This document shows positions 23,556 to 35,574 of a stretch of 64,000 bases of DNA, one piece after another. The DNA lies in contig CM022949.1 in the NCBI GenBank assembly GCA_012931725.1, positions 3,817,934 to 3,881,933 of the forward strand, given 5' to 3'. Each line of letters starts with the position of its first letter. Position 1 is the stretch's first letter. Under the pieces are notes generated by a model that was not told the origin of the DNA, searched no databases, and worked only from the letters and a program-made list of their open reading frames with translations. This DNA comes from Litsea cubeba (taxonomy: Eukaryota; Streptophyta; Magnoliopsida; Laurales; Lauraceae). Made by a program: the position numbers and the translations under genes.

Positions 23556-23870
23556 ATGCGCTCTAACAAAGAGTTTTTAGAACTTGAAGGAATTGGTGAC
23601 ATTGCTAGAAAATTAGTGGAGACAAAGAAGGACATCGTATACCAATTGGTTTATTTGCTTCTAAAATTGGTGTTGATTTTACCAGTAGCGACTGCGACGG
23701 TAGAAACAGTGTTTTCAGCAATGAAATACGTAAATAACAGGTTGCGTAATCGAATGGGAGATCAATGGATGAATGACTATTTGGTTACATATATTGAAAA
23801 GGATGTAGTTACTAGTGTTGATAATGAAACTATTATGCAACGATTTCAACACATGAAAACCTGTTGAGGG
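23556..23870 (+). pseudogene. hAT transposase C-terminal (dimerisation) fragment
   Basis: The 103-aa frame contains LILPVATATVETVFSAMKYV followed by NNRLRNRMGDQWMNDYLVTY. This is the hAT C-terminal dimerisation motif as in plant TTF/DUF4371-type transposases. The upstream catalytic part is missing; upstream sequence (23260-23420) with GGGGTCAATTGACCCC resembles hAT end sequence. No matching right end is seen, so this is a relic. Confidence 0.8.
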
Positions 23871-24485
23871 CAACTGTGGGAGTTTATGTATTTGGATTTT
23901 CGTTTTGAATTAAGAACTATTAGTAATAATGTATTAAGATTTATGTTTTTTTTTTTTTAGAATTCAATATTATCTTTGTTGGATTATCGAAAATAGATTA
24001 TTTAAGATAGATGGCTAACTATTATCAGGACCTGCTGAACACCTATTGTAGACTCGACTCTCTATTCCAAAAATGCAAAATGAGGAAAAGAGACAAAAAC
24101 ATCTTTATAGTAACATTTCACAAGACAAGGTCGCACATAAGTTATAACCACCCAGTTTATGATCATCAAGAAAATATTCAAGGCCTGCTTAGCAAGGAAA
24201 AGTGAAAGAAGAAGCTCTCATATCAAGATTGGGTAGGATCTTGTAAAAGCAATCATGATGACATTTCTTAAACTGGTGTATGAATGTTGATGTGCATCTG
24301 GCCATAAGATCGTTTGATCGACTATGCACCCATTTTAGATGGTCAAAACTTGTGAGCCTTTTTATCAAGGGGTTAGGATGACCATACGAGTACCTGTCAC
24401 CGTGCACCAGTAGACCCCACCTGGACCCACCCCATGTGGGCCCCAAAGGGGTAAGACCCAATATATAATAACTATATTATTTTAT

Positions 24486-24844
24486 AGAGCAAGGCTCCCC
24501 TAAGCTCGAGCTTAGGGAGAAAATTTCGTAAGCTTGTGCTTGTGGGGCCCACCTTTGGTCCATCCAAATGGACCAAACACATGACCCCCTTAAATTGCAC
24601 ATGTCCACAAACTTTCGATAAGATCCGAATTTACTGGACCGTTGGATTGACTATATATCAATCTGAATGAATTGTTGACCACTAAACTCTTGGGTCCATA
24701 TGGAGATGATAGAAATTACGGTTGGGGTTGATTTTTTGCAGGGAGGAAGATCCTAGGGAATCCTTGAAATCCCCACACCCCCATCCCCATGTGGGTCCCT
24801 AAGTGGACCCCACCACACACTTGAGCTTAGGGGAGCCTTGCTCT
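24486..24844. mobile_element. 359-bp MITE with perfect-type ends
   Basis: It starts AGAGCAAGGCTCCCCTAAGC and ends with the complement (GCTTAGGGGAGCCTTGCTCT), giving about 24-bp inverted repeats. It is flanked by 7-bp repeats ATTTTAT at 24479-24485 and 24845-24851. The interior is non-coding. Confidence 0.85.
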
Positions 24845-24879
24845 ATTTTATATAGATTATATATATATATGGGGCATAC

Positions 24880-25003
24880 CATAGAGTGAGGGATACTCCC
24901 CTTTTTGCACATGAAAAGAGCATTTTGTACCTCACCCTAAGTACTTGAAAAGTACATTTTGTACTTGAAAATTTTCAAAAAGGGAAGTGTTCCTCACCCT
25001 ATG
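24880..25003. mobile_element. 124-bp fold-back element
   Basis: CATAGAGTGAGGGATACTCC at the left and CTTCC-type CACTTCCCTTTTTG in complement at the right form imperfect arms of about 28 bp (right end CCTCACCCTATG). It is separated by about 30 bp of AT repeat from the MITE at 24486. The target duplication is unclear. Confidence 0.6.
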
Positions 25004-25033
25004 ATGAGGGAAAGATGCATACGAACATTCCCT

Positions 25034-25054
25034 TATATATATATATATATATAT
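25034..25054. repeat. (TA)n microsatellite
   Basis: Ten TA units between the fold-back element and the hAT element. Confidence 0.85.
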
Positions 25055-26948
25055 TAAACCAGCATGTGTTAGTGCTAGGACTTGGGAGGTCTCCATATTT
25101 AGAAGTAGAGGGACACCGGCAATGCCACATTATCATCCAAGTGGCAACCTTTGATTGGATTTCTAAGACATTGTGGGGTCCACATAATTCTAAATAGAGT
25201 CCATTCTTGTAGTCCTCATCCCCATCGATGCCTAAAATTCTGTCTCCATATCCCCAGATAAAATCTCACGCAAGAGTCTCCAAAGCCACAATCTTTCGTA
25301 CTTTTTAACACAACTTATATAAAAATAAAATAAAAAAAATAACATAACTTTCACCTAGCGCCGGCCCTGAGATTTTTGGGGCCTAAAGCAAAGATTTCAA
25401 AGGGGGGCCCCTTATATATTGTATACGAAAATTAGCTTAAAAAATGGGTCATAAATTAATCATTACCAAAATTCAAAACATATATATAGAAAAATCAATA
25501 GTCATTACATCACTTCAAATTCATTTAAACACTACTCTTCTAGCATTTTTTTGTTGTAAATGTACTAATCAAAGCTGCGTTATCAATCTTATCAACTATG
25601 GCCTTCTCAATTGACAACATTGCTAGTTCATTCAATCTTTCATGTGACATGGTTGACCGAATGTAAGACTGATCAACTTTAACTTTGAAAAACTTCTTTC
25701 CCCAGAGGCAACTATAACTGGTATAGTTAGCAATATTCTGTATGCAATCCATGTATTGGAAAAACAATCATCCATCACCTTCAAATAATTGAGCACATCA
25801 ATTGGCTTTGTTGTTTCTTTTGGCAAAACTTCTTTCAACACTTTTAATTCTGAAAATAAGTCTCTTCCATCAATATCAGAAAGCGCATCCTTGCTCAAAA
25901 AAGTTTCAAGATTAGCACAATAGGACATCAAAGCTTCATCATTGGTAGTATTTAAATCTTTCAAATCAAACAAAAATCCAAAAGTTTTCTCATATACTTG
26001 AAACTGTTCGAACCGGCTTTGAATTGATGAAAGAGCTTGATCTACAATATATAAGAAATACTTCACTCTAAAAGATTCTTCAGCTGACTGTGTCAGCTCT
26101 TTACTATTGTTCTCGTCAAATTGCTTATTTCTATATATGATTCATTTTTCTTGAAATGCCGGCTCAACATCCATTTTAGCTGCAATCTCTTTAGCTTCAA
26201 TCATGACCTCTACAAATCCAGTTTCTCTATACTTTTCAATAAATGCAATAAGCCATTTCAACTGATCAATAGTAACACCTATGTGCATGTCTTCGTTTTG
26301 AAAAACCTTGCTAACGGAATTAACAGCAAATAATAGATTGTGCCAAATAATCATGCCAACTAAAAACTCAAAACTGCCAATTCCATGTTCTGCTAAGGAC
26401 TCCGCATCATTCTTTGTTTTCGGATCTTCAGTAGTGTGGGCCAATTCAACTAAAGCATCTCTTATTTGTGGGGCTTGGTATCTTATAACTTTAACACTTT
26501 TCACACGACTTTCCTAACATGTTTCCTTCTACATTATCTTTCAACACTTTCCACATCTTTGGCGAAGATGAAAACAACAAGTATATTCGTTGTACCACTC
26601 CAAAGAAAGATGTAGCTTTAGGACAAGAGTTAGCCATATCACAAAGTGCAAGGTTAAGACTATGACAACCACAAGGTGTATAGAATGCTCTAGGATTTAT
26701 GTTGAGTACCCTATTTTGTACACCCTTGTATTTTCCTTTTATATTAGATCAATTGTCATATCATTGTTCTCTTATATTATCAAAATCAAGTTCAAGAGTA
26801 CTCAACGCTTCTTGAAGTACATTAAAAAGCCCTAACCTCGTTGTATCTTCCACCTTTAAAAATTCTAAAAAGAATTCTTCCACCTTTATTGAACTTGTTG
26901 AAACATCCACACAACGAATCACAAGAGACAATTGTTCTTCATGGCTTA

Positions 26949-29901
26949 TGTCACGTCCCCAGAACCCGATTAAAGAAAAAACCGGATTCGGAGAGTGAAT
27001 TTTATGACTAATTAAAATTTTTGTCCTTTGGGCCCACGGATCGTAAGTCCGCGGTGAGGATAAAATATTTCACGCCTCTTTTAATACAATAAACATCGAG
27101 TTCATAGAACTCTAGGCATAAAGAATCTCAAGCAATGAATAATAATTTCTCATTGAATAATTAAATTGCAAGAAAGATAACAAAACTAAAAAGTTAAGTA
27201 ATTTATTACATTGGCCAACCCACTATACAAGGCCAATAAAAGAACAGAAGTCAATAATGTAAAGGTCCAACGAGAGAAATAAATGAATAAAAGAATAATC
27301 TAATAAAACCCAATGTATCTCTCTCGTGCCGGAAGTGATGACGCTACTCTACGTCATCGGCACGCCACTCTCGTGCCTCCTCTGCTGGTTGGAGATCCTC
27401 TGGGATCTCCTCACCGGCCTGCTCCTCAAAATAGAAGTCACCTGATGTGTCTGCACACCAAGGAACAAAGTCAACGATATGTTGAGCAATAGATAAGCAA
27501 AACATAATAAACATGACATGCATCAAGTATAGAGTAATGACAAGTTCATGATCAAATGAATACAAGGTAAGCGAAGCTAGGCATAAAGTGAGAATATTAA
27601 TCAATAGAGACAATAACAGGAATCCTAGCAATCATCTAGCAATAACCACTACCCATGCAATGCAAAAAAAAAGAACAAGATGGAGACTCCGATGATGTCC
27701 AAAGCCACCTCCCAGGGTACCAGTAACAATCCACTTCGGACTATTGATACCAAAGTCCAGCTCCAGTAAGATCCTAGCTCCCGGTCCTGGGAATAGCAGC
27801 ATGGTCCTAGCCCGCTCCCAGCTATTCAACGCCATGGACCAGACCTACGCCGACTGCCCACCCCGACAACCGAGTAACCGGTTCGTCATTAAAACCCCAA
27901 ACTGCAGATGGCCGTGATATGCAACAATAATAAAGTGGTTATGACACAGACAAACAAGACAAGCAAGTCTGACTAGTTCCATATATAAGACAAGATCATA
28001 GGGATTATCATATTCAAGACAATACAAAACAAGCGATTCACGTGATAATCCCTTTCATTGCTAGCCAGTCATGTTTATCCATATAAGACACAGGTTCTTA
28101 AGGTACACTCTAAGTCTGGTCCAAGTCCTAAATTTTATAAGAATTTATGTTTCATATATAATTAATATTTTATGCCAAGAGAGTGTACAAGGAATGATAA
28201 CAACGGATACAATTCACGAGTCAAAAAGATATTACTATCCAATCCTAAGTACGTGGTGTCAGCCCTTAACTCCACGTGTTCTAACAGAGTACGTATGGAA
28301 ATTGGATCAATGATGCTTTTAGGAAAATCCCTTAGTGTACAATCATGTTGAGCGTCATTCAATTCAACTCCATACGCATTCGGTTACACTACGTGTAATA
28401 CACAAATACCTAAACAACCCAATCGAATTCACACCAAGCCACGTGATTTGATTTCAATTCCATTTATGGTCATGTGATAGTAAATTAGAGGTTTCCAGCA
28501 TCTAAGTCCTAATCCTAGGTTTCAATTTTAGTCCGGAAAAAGACAAGTGAAATGGCAAATTTCGGTTAGCTGTTCGGTTAGCCTTCGGCTAACCGAGTTC
28601 CTTAGTTCGGCTGACCGACATCAAGTTCGGCTGACCGAACTCGGACGACTGAGAAATCAGCTCTCTGGTTTTCTGACCGAAACCTGTCTCGGCTGACCAA
28701 ATCATTTCGCCGGCTAACCGACATTCGAACCGAGAGCTGACCGTCTGTACAAAATCAATGTAAAACATGCTCTCTGGTTTTCTGACCGAAATGGGGTTCG
28801 GCTGACTGAATTCCAGATTTCGGCTAACCAACAGCACGGGATTTCCACGGTTTTAAGCCATTCTGAAACTATTCCGTCCCCAATCATTCCTTCTCATTTT
28901 CAAGCCTTTCAGAGGCTGTAACCTGCATAAAACAGAGCCTCCTGCTCTCCCCAACAATTCATTCCATTCGTTCCATTCCATTACATCCATTCCATTACCC
29001 AAAAATCTAACCTAACATATAAATCCCAAATCAACAAGAAACATGCTTGGAATTTAAAGGGAAATCTACAGGAAACATAGCCAATCAAATGAAAACAAAC
29101 ATACATGCTTATATGTGAATTGCAGATCTACTTGTTTCAACCGAGAAGAAGATTGGAATTGGGTGAAATTTGAGGAGAAGCTTTTCTACCCTCAAAGTCA
29201 CAATCTAACCCGGACAATTATAACCCAGAACTCAAAAGAGAAGAAATACAAGAAAAAGATCAAGATTGAACCTAATCTAAACCAAAAGGAAGATGATTGA
29301 AAAGATGAAGTTACTGGAAATCTTACCAGATTGATACCGGAAGAAAGAGAAGATCGAGAGGAAGACGTTTAACGAATCGGATCTTCGAATGGGATCTTCT
29401 AGGGCAGAGTTCTGGCTTGAGAAAGAAAGAGGAATAAGAAATGGGCTGCGGTTGTTCTTCGTTGCAGAGAAAGAATAAGAGAATTATGGCTAATCCTGTT
29501 TAAGAAGAAGAGAGGGAGGAAATGACTAAGTTGCCCCTTAAGTGGGTCCGGTCAAAGAATGGACCACTTGAAGGGTTTCTGATCGTCGGATCGCGACGAG
29601 TCAAGAGACAAAAATGATCAGAACGACGAGACCTTTCCAACGAACCCAAAAGTTACGGCGTTTGGAATATTTCGTAAAAACACTTAATTTTTCCTAAATT
29701 GCAAACTACCCCCCTGCTATGATCAAACGAACTCGGAATCACACGAAACTTCGGAGACACCATTCTAATGCTAAAAGAAACTCGCTCATGATCTAAACCC
29801 ACTTAAATATCTAAAATACAATTAAATAAAATAATAACAAATTAAACGGGTCAGGGCCTGATATTGGGCCCAACTGACCCAGTAAGGTCGCAGACCTTAC
29901 A
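26949..29901. mobile_element. 2.95-kb solo LTR inserted in the hAT transposase
   Basis: It runs TGTCACGTCC...GACCTTACA with perfect 5-bp duplications GCTTA at 26944-26948 and 29902-29906. No interior or second LTR is present. It begins like the gypsy LTRs and has an analogous palindrome cluster (28561-28830, TTCGGCTGACCGAA-like), but the rest differs, so it is a separate, probably related family. Small frames inside it look accidental. Confidence 0.92.
28561..28830. repeat. Palindrome cluster in the second LTR family
   Basis: TTCGGCTGACCGA, TTCGGCTAACCGA and half sites recur about a dozen times in 270 bp, a close analogue of the arrays at 11001, 16173 and 19685 although the surrounding sequence is different. 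Confidence 0.8.
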
Positions 29902-31564
29902 GCTTACATCAGTAGTACAATCAAGTATAATCGAGAAATATTTTTCTTCTTTGATTCTTGCAATGATTGCATTCTTAGTCTCACACGATAACAATTGTAT
30001 CAATTCATTTTGAATTTTGTGGCTAAGATAATGGTAATGAACCTCACCACTTTCAATTCACCGAAGGTGCTCTTGCATTATTGGATCAAATTCAGAATCA
30101 TTTCAATTATGCTTAAAAAAATTTCATTAATCTCTTGATAAATCTTCTCATTGTCCCCACGTAAAGCTAAATTATTTTTTGTAAGCGTTTTCACCACAAC
30201 CATTATCCTTCGCAATACCATTTTCCAATGTTTATTCTCTCTATTGATTTCTTCTTGCACGCTTTTATCAATGGTTTCATTCTTGTGCAATCTCATATCT
30301 AATTCAATCTATTTACTCATGCACATGAGATGCTCATTACTACCTTCATGACTTTTTAACCTTTTACCAATATTTATCCAATCTCCAAGTTCATCATTAG
30401 CCAATAAAGTCTTGTTTTCCTCTTCCTTAAACAACTTACAACAAAAATAAAATACTTTATCCAAAACATCCAAATATACAAGCCACTTTCTATCATGTTT
30501 CTCTCCATTGGATAAATGCCGAATGTAGTGTGTGGAAGAGATTCTATTAAGATCATCTTTAGGATAATTGACATCGTCAACTCTTCTTTTAAGACCCCTT
30601 TCTACTAAAAAGTCTCGTAAATTCTGATTCATCTTATCCTAATTACTCGGATCATCAACATTTGAAGGCTGAAATTCTACATTTTGGTCTTCATGTTGAC
30701 TACCATCATTCTCATTGTCATTTTCATTAATCCACTAATTAATTTCCTCATCAAGTGTTCTTCATGCTCTTCATTTACTAAATCTATAAGTTCTTCATCC
30801 TAAAAAATTTCAACTGAAACTGAATCATCTGTTTGTTTCTTGCAACAATAAACTTATCAAGAGCTCCTGATTGAGATTGAATAAGTGCATCAACTTTTTT
30901 TTTCCAGACCCTGAGAGGCACTTTCTAGGATGCATGATTCTAGGAAACAATCTAATGCAGAACTCAAGAGCCAACGACCAATCCAAATTCAAAAGCTTCA
31001 AATTCAGGTAAAATTACCGAGGTTGCGAAACAATAGAGTGCTAGGCCAGCATCAATAACTCAATCAACACCATAAGAGCATTTGTAAATCATTAAATCAA
31101 ATAAACAACAATCAACAAATTTTCCAAACATAACCCATCTACAAATTATTTGTATTTTCATAATGTGATGATTCAACTAATTTTTTTTCTTCATAATAAG
31201 CGAAAGATCATTTCATCAATTGATATTGTGGTTAAACTTAGTGGTACCTTTTCTTATCTTTTTATTTTTATATTGAGTTCATGTATACAACAAATTTTTA
31301 TATAACAAAAAAAAATATGTTAATCAATAGTCTTGTCCCCTTGAAAGTAAAAAAAGATTAAAAGAACAAATAAAAATATAATGGCACATTTTTAAAATAT
31401 TTTTTGAAACTTGGAAAGGAGAGAATGTTCAATCACCTAATTCTTTTCCCGGCTCGTCGGCACAAAGCGGTGAAACACATAAACGGAAAGTCGAAAACGG
31501 TTTTGCAGTCCAAAAACCCAATTTTAATTGGGAATAAGGAGACCTAGTTTTGATTGTGAATAAG

Positions 31565-31567
<3 letters not shown>

Positions 31568-31634
<67 letters not shown>
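31568..31634. repeat. (GA)n microsatellite
   Basis: A pure GA tract of about 33 units inside the hAT element, in its transposase leader side. Confidence 0.95.
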
Positions 31635-31636
<2 letters not shown>

Positions 31637-31966
31637 GTATTTGATCTCCGAAGTCGAAAGTGAATCACATCCAAAAACAACTCATAATAGGCGACCTAAT
31701 CTTTTCCAATTTCCAAAGTTTCATACTTTTTTTTTTATTTTTTTTACTTTTAAATATAAAAAAAAATTATTAATTTAGGGCCCTTTTGTAATGGGCTGTT
31801 TAGAAATTGGGCCATTTCTCATGTCTTGGGCAACATTTTTTTATTTTTTATAGACCTATATATTATATGGGCTAAAGAAATTTGGGGCCCAAAAAAATGG
31901 ACAAGAATTGGGGGCCTAAAGCGGCGGCTTCTTGGGCTTTAGCGAAGGGCCGGCTCTGCTTTCATC

Positions 31967-34900
31967 TAACAGAATCCTCTACAATGCCTAAAATAAATCT
32001 CTGTCTCTCTCTCAAATGTAAAATCTCTTCAAAAGGGAGAAGTCTCATAAAATTGAGTCTGGATTCTCTAAGGACTTTCCCCTAGGTGACCGTAATTAGT
32101 GGACCAATCAAAGGCCGCCATGTCACCGCGAGTAGCCATGCACTCGGGCAGCCTACCATACATCCTAGCATGGGTTACCCATGATGACGTGGTGGACCGT
32201 AAGTGATCCACTCACAATCACGATGGGAGAAATCCTCGTATTATCTCGATTCCATAAAATTCTCTACCATATGTGTGCCAAATCCAAGCCCCTAAGATAG
32301 CACTGTGCAAATAAAGGTGGGTCTACATGGGGTTTTCTGCAGACATAATAGCAACGATGACAATTGGAAATTTCCTTAATGGGCCCATATGGACCCGAAC
32401 CAGCCCAAAAACCATGCCAGATGGGTCCCCTAGGAGTATACTATAGTCTCATGGAGGCCACCATAACAAACTATGGTCCACGAGGAGACACATGGTAAAA
32501 TATCTCAATTTCTTTGGCCTCTTTAGCAATTAGAATATGAGTGGGAGTCTATAGGAAGCCTTAATTAAGGGTGTTTAAGGGCCTTTTGAGATTTATACTT
32601 CTCTTTCTAACACATTGTTGCAAATATATATAGTTTAAGCAAAAAGGCCCACATTGAACTCAGGCCCAAATCTAAACTAATATATTTATAAATGGTACAA
32701 ATTCCTAAAGATGGCTAAAATATTTGTAATATCAATCAAGATATATGGATTTCTTTGATATATTAATGCAAAATATACCATCAGAAGCATTCATAAAATA
32801 CTAAATATCAATGTTTGTTCAACAAGGGGAAAACATAGAAGATTTGACATAAACTGAAGAGTAAAGCTAAAAATTTCCTTCTATTTCAATTCTCAATGTA
32901 ATTAATTTCTACACAGGATGGAGAGAATACAAAATGTAATATATATTTTTTTTAAGTTTTAGGTGTTTGGAATATTGGATGGGAAATAATGTGCTCGTGC
33001 TTATGATATTTGGATGTGCAATTTGTACCATTGTGCCCTCAAATGATATTTATTTGCATAAAGTTTTAAAACAATGTGGTTTTCAAAAGATAAAAAAAAA
33101 GAAAAAAGAAAGAGAAACAGAAAATGATAGGTCCAAAGATTGAGAGAGAGGGGGGGGGGGGGGGGGGGGGGGGGACAATTCGTTTTAGTTCAATATATTT
33201 TTTTTATTGATTTTTCAGATTTAAAATGAGATTTTTACTATGAAATTGATTAAGCACCCAAATGTTATCCATATTTTCGATGTGGGTCTCAAATGAATAG
33301 AAACCATTTATCTATGTAATTTCTATTTCTTTTTATTTCTAAGTTTTTTACACCTTGTCTTGAGATTGAAGAAATACCGCAATTTGGTTTTTCCTCTTTT
33401 TTAAAAAAAGAGCAAATTATGATGATGGGCAATCTTTTTTTTTAGATATATATGTATGTTTTATTATTTTTCATATCATAAGGAAAAGTTTCAATATAAA
33501 GTTGGTTATCACCTATCAATTAAATTGTAATTCTCTGTGTCTCTCTCATATAGGGTTGTCAAAGGGTAGTGTCGGGTCGAGTTCGGGGTTGTCCTTAACT
33601 TACCCTCAATATATGCAAGGCCAGGCCCGGGTACGCCCAAGCCATTGGAAGGCATGCATTATCTAGGCCCTTACCCTACACTCGAGGGCCAGAGTCGGGC
33701 TAGGGCAAGGCTCAAGGCCTCATAATAAGAAAACTATTATTTAATTCCTTTTTACATCGTTACATAGTACAGCGTGTCAATTGAGCATTATCTTTTCTAG
33801 CCTCTATTGCAAAGGGACCACGAAGAAAATGTTTGAAGATAGAAACTATTTGCAAAAACTTTCTTTTATCTAGCAAAGTCAGGCATGCTTTGGTGACTTG
33901 GGTTATAGATGTATGGTTTTATTTATTTTGTCAAAGAAGGAAAATACTTAAAATATTTTTCTATCTCATACCTCTCACAGGAATTTTTACATACCGAATC
34001 ATTCTAAAAGAGTCTTATCTTTGAAAGTTTTCAGTCTTTTACATTCACCTACTTTTTATGAATTGGCATTATTTTCAATTTAACACCGATCTAATTATTA
34101 AGGAATGTTTGTTTTCAGTCATAAAAATAAATGTACTTAAAAATCACTATTAATTTAGACTTTAAAAATTGGGAGTTATAATTATCTAATTAAAAAGATA
34201 TCTCGATACCCCACATTCTCGAAGTTCCATGCAGAAACAAACTACCTTTATGAATTTGTTGGCATCTTAAGTCACTTCATTGAATAATAAGCATATCCGT
34301 GTTAACATGAGTGCATCCCCTTTTGTACTAGTAATAATATATAAGAATAATATAAAAAGCCTAAGTAAGAACCAATAAAACTGCAAGGAAGGGATCGGAA
34401 GCAACCTAGCAACACTATTGCTTGTGCATTAAGTATAACACATAGCTTAAATAAATAAATAAAAAGATGAAATAAGCCAAGTATGTGTGTGTTTCTTTAA
34501 GGCATTTTATAATGGGTATGCGGGTATGAAATTGCCTTCATATCCCCATCTTATTAGTGCTAAATGACTTTTATAAGCAATTTTAATATATATTGACACA
34601 TATAAAAATAAATATATATTATATAAAATAAATAAAAGTAGAAGGGGCATAGCTAGTTCCAGGCCAGGCGTAGTACTATCCAAGCCTTGCCCTCAAATCT
34701 TAGGGCCTGAAAGAAGTTGGCCCTAGGGCTTTTGCAGAAACGAAAGCCCTTATTTTAAAAACTTTTTGAGGGGTGGGTCTCCCTTGGCCCCTTGACTAGG
34801 GCCAGATTGGCAAACTTACTCTCATACACACTCACACGAAAACATCCTTTTAGATAACATTATAATTAGTATTTGATTTTTTTGGTCTAGGCACTCACCT

Positions 34901-35085
34901 TTTATGAGAAAAAACAATAGCTACTTGCCTTCTCCTTTATTTCAACCTCCTTCCTCTTTAACTGAATTTATATTTTCTTTCAAATAAATCACAAAGAAAA
35001 TCCTAAATTTGAATATGTTTATTATTTAACTCAGGTTGAATTTTTAAAATTTATAAATATATTAGTTTATTATTAGGGCCCAGGT
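31967..35085. other. Intergenic AT-rich region
   Basis: No gene is recognised. Contents: a 25-nt G tract (33150-33174); a GC-rich patch at 33555-33720 (GTCGGGTCGAGTTCGGGGTT, AAGGCCAGGCCCGG) with a similar patch at 34640-34815, possibly the two ends of an old hAT-like element; and long AT-rich filler. The small frames carry no motif. Confidence 0.5.
33150..33174. repeat. 25-nt poly-G tract
   Basis: An uninterrupted G run after GAGAGAGA; the length could be unreliable in the assembly. Confidence 0.9.
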
Positions 35086-35129
35086 TTGAAGAGGGCATTT
35101 TCTTTTTCTGCTAGTATTCATGACATCAG

Positions 35130-35445
35130 AGCTCTCCAGAAACTGCTCTCTCTCTCCTTTCTCCATGCTCTCTTACAGCTTCTCAACTCTGTCTGTATCT
35201 CTACTCTTTCATCTCATTATCATGGGCAATCAGAGAGCACCTGTCTTCTTTCTTCACATGTTTGGTCTCACTTGATCCCATATTCTGCTTCTTGCCTGAT
35301 TTATATATTTTTTGGCTTCACCTTGAATTTGATTGATGATGGAACTAATTTGATTGATGATATAACTGAAGACATCTGGCTACTGCTCTTTTGCTGCTTT
35401 AACTGCTGCATATTTCTTCTCTCTTGCTTTCTTTTCCTGGATAAG
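35130..35445 (-). pseudogene. Duplicated fragment of the CCCH/G-patch gene's last exon
   Basis: This stretch aligns with 45572-45830, the end of the CCCH/G-patch coding region, in the same orientation. Shared phrases are CAGCTTCTCAAC, CTCTTTCATCTCAT, TCTTCTTTCTTCACATGTTT, CATATTCTGCTTCTTGCCTG and GAAGACATCTGGCT. It has substitutions and small insertions (for example a repeated TTTGATTGATGAT). Read on the plus strand, in-frame with the F-box gene downstream, it lengthens that open frame to an artificial 569 codons. It now forms the F-box gene's 5' leader or promoter. Confidence 0.85.
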
Positions 35446-35574
35446 GAAAGGTACTCTCTTTCTCCTTCTCTTTCCTTCTTCCTAATCCCTACTTGTTATC
35501 TGCCATTGTTTCAAAATCTCACTCTGCTACCTACCAGTAAAACTGTTTCTTTCTTCAATCTTATGTCAGGAAGA

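Larger units (their letters stand above)
22290..24310. repeat. Segment duplicated at 44330-45345
   Basis: 22300-22545 matches 44335-44590 (CCTGTAGGTGGTTT, GGTTGCTTTATT, TGTATCTTACAGGAG). 24050-24300 matches 45105-45350 (CTCTATTCCAAAAA, TTCACAAGAC, GAAAGAAGAAGCTC, TGGGTAGGATCTT). The order is conserved; the 22.8-23.9 kb part here is filled by transposons. It forms the far end of the F-box block duplication. Confidence 0.8.
25540..30632 (-). pseudogene. hAT transposase pseudogene, split by a solo LTR
   Basis: Read on the minus strand: 30632-30309 begins MNQNLRDFLVERGLKRRVDD and holds the TTF-type zinc-finger region (RHLSNGEKHDRKWLVY, CCKLFKEEENKTLLANDELG). 30296-30078 holds KNETIDKSVQEEI and NNLALRGDNEKIYQE, the start of the DUF4371 region. 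After the LTR the frame continues with relics of the catalytic core (CGCHSLNLALCDMA near 26680 by translation), the 26504-26142 segment, and the C-terminal dimerisation region (LTIPVIVASGERSFSKLKLI near 25640). Several stops and frameshifts occur besides the LTR. The intact enzyme would cut and paste hAT DNA; this one is dead. Confidence 0.85.
25356..31958 (-). mobile_element. hAT transposon (TTF/DUF4371 type) with nested solo LTR
   Basis: The ends are inverted: TAGCGCCGGCCCTGA at 25356 and, in complement, CAGAGCCGGCCCTTC at 31958, followed by sub-terminal GGGGCCTAAAGC motifs on both sides. An 8-bp target duplication flanks it with one mismatch: CTTTCACC (25348-25355) and CTTTCATC (31959-31966). 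The total is 6603 bp, but 2958 bp are the solo LTR plus its duplication, so the original element was about 3.6 kb. It encodes a minus-strand transposase, now broken. Confidence 0.88.

Noticed and set aside
31429..31680. 83-aa Ser/Leu repeat frame
   Set aside because: Translation of the (GA)n microsatellite.
25200..32060. Similar AATGCCTAAAAT...TAAAATCTC phrases on both sides of the hAT element
   Set aside because: The match is patchy and in CT-rich sequence; it could be chance, so it is not claimed as a duplication.
33554..34820. Possible hAT element between two GC-rich patches
   Set aside because: The ends pair poorly and no target duplication was found, so it was only mentioned as a possibility.
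35086..35574. N-terminal 163 codons of the 569-codon open frame before the F-box
   Set aside because: They are antisense CCCH-gene sequence plus a likely 5' UTR intron. The paralogue has the same intron sites and a start at the equivalent of 35575.
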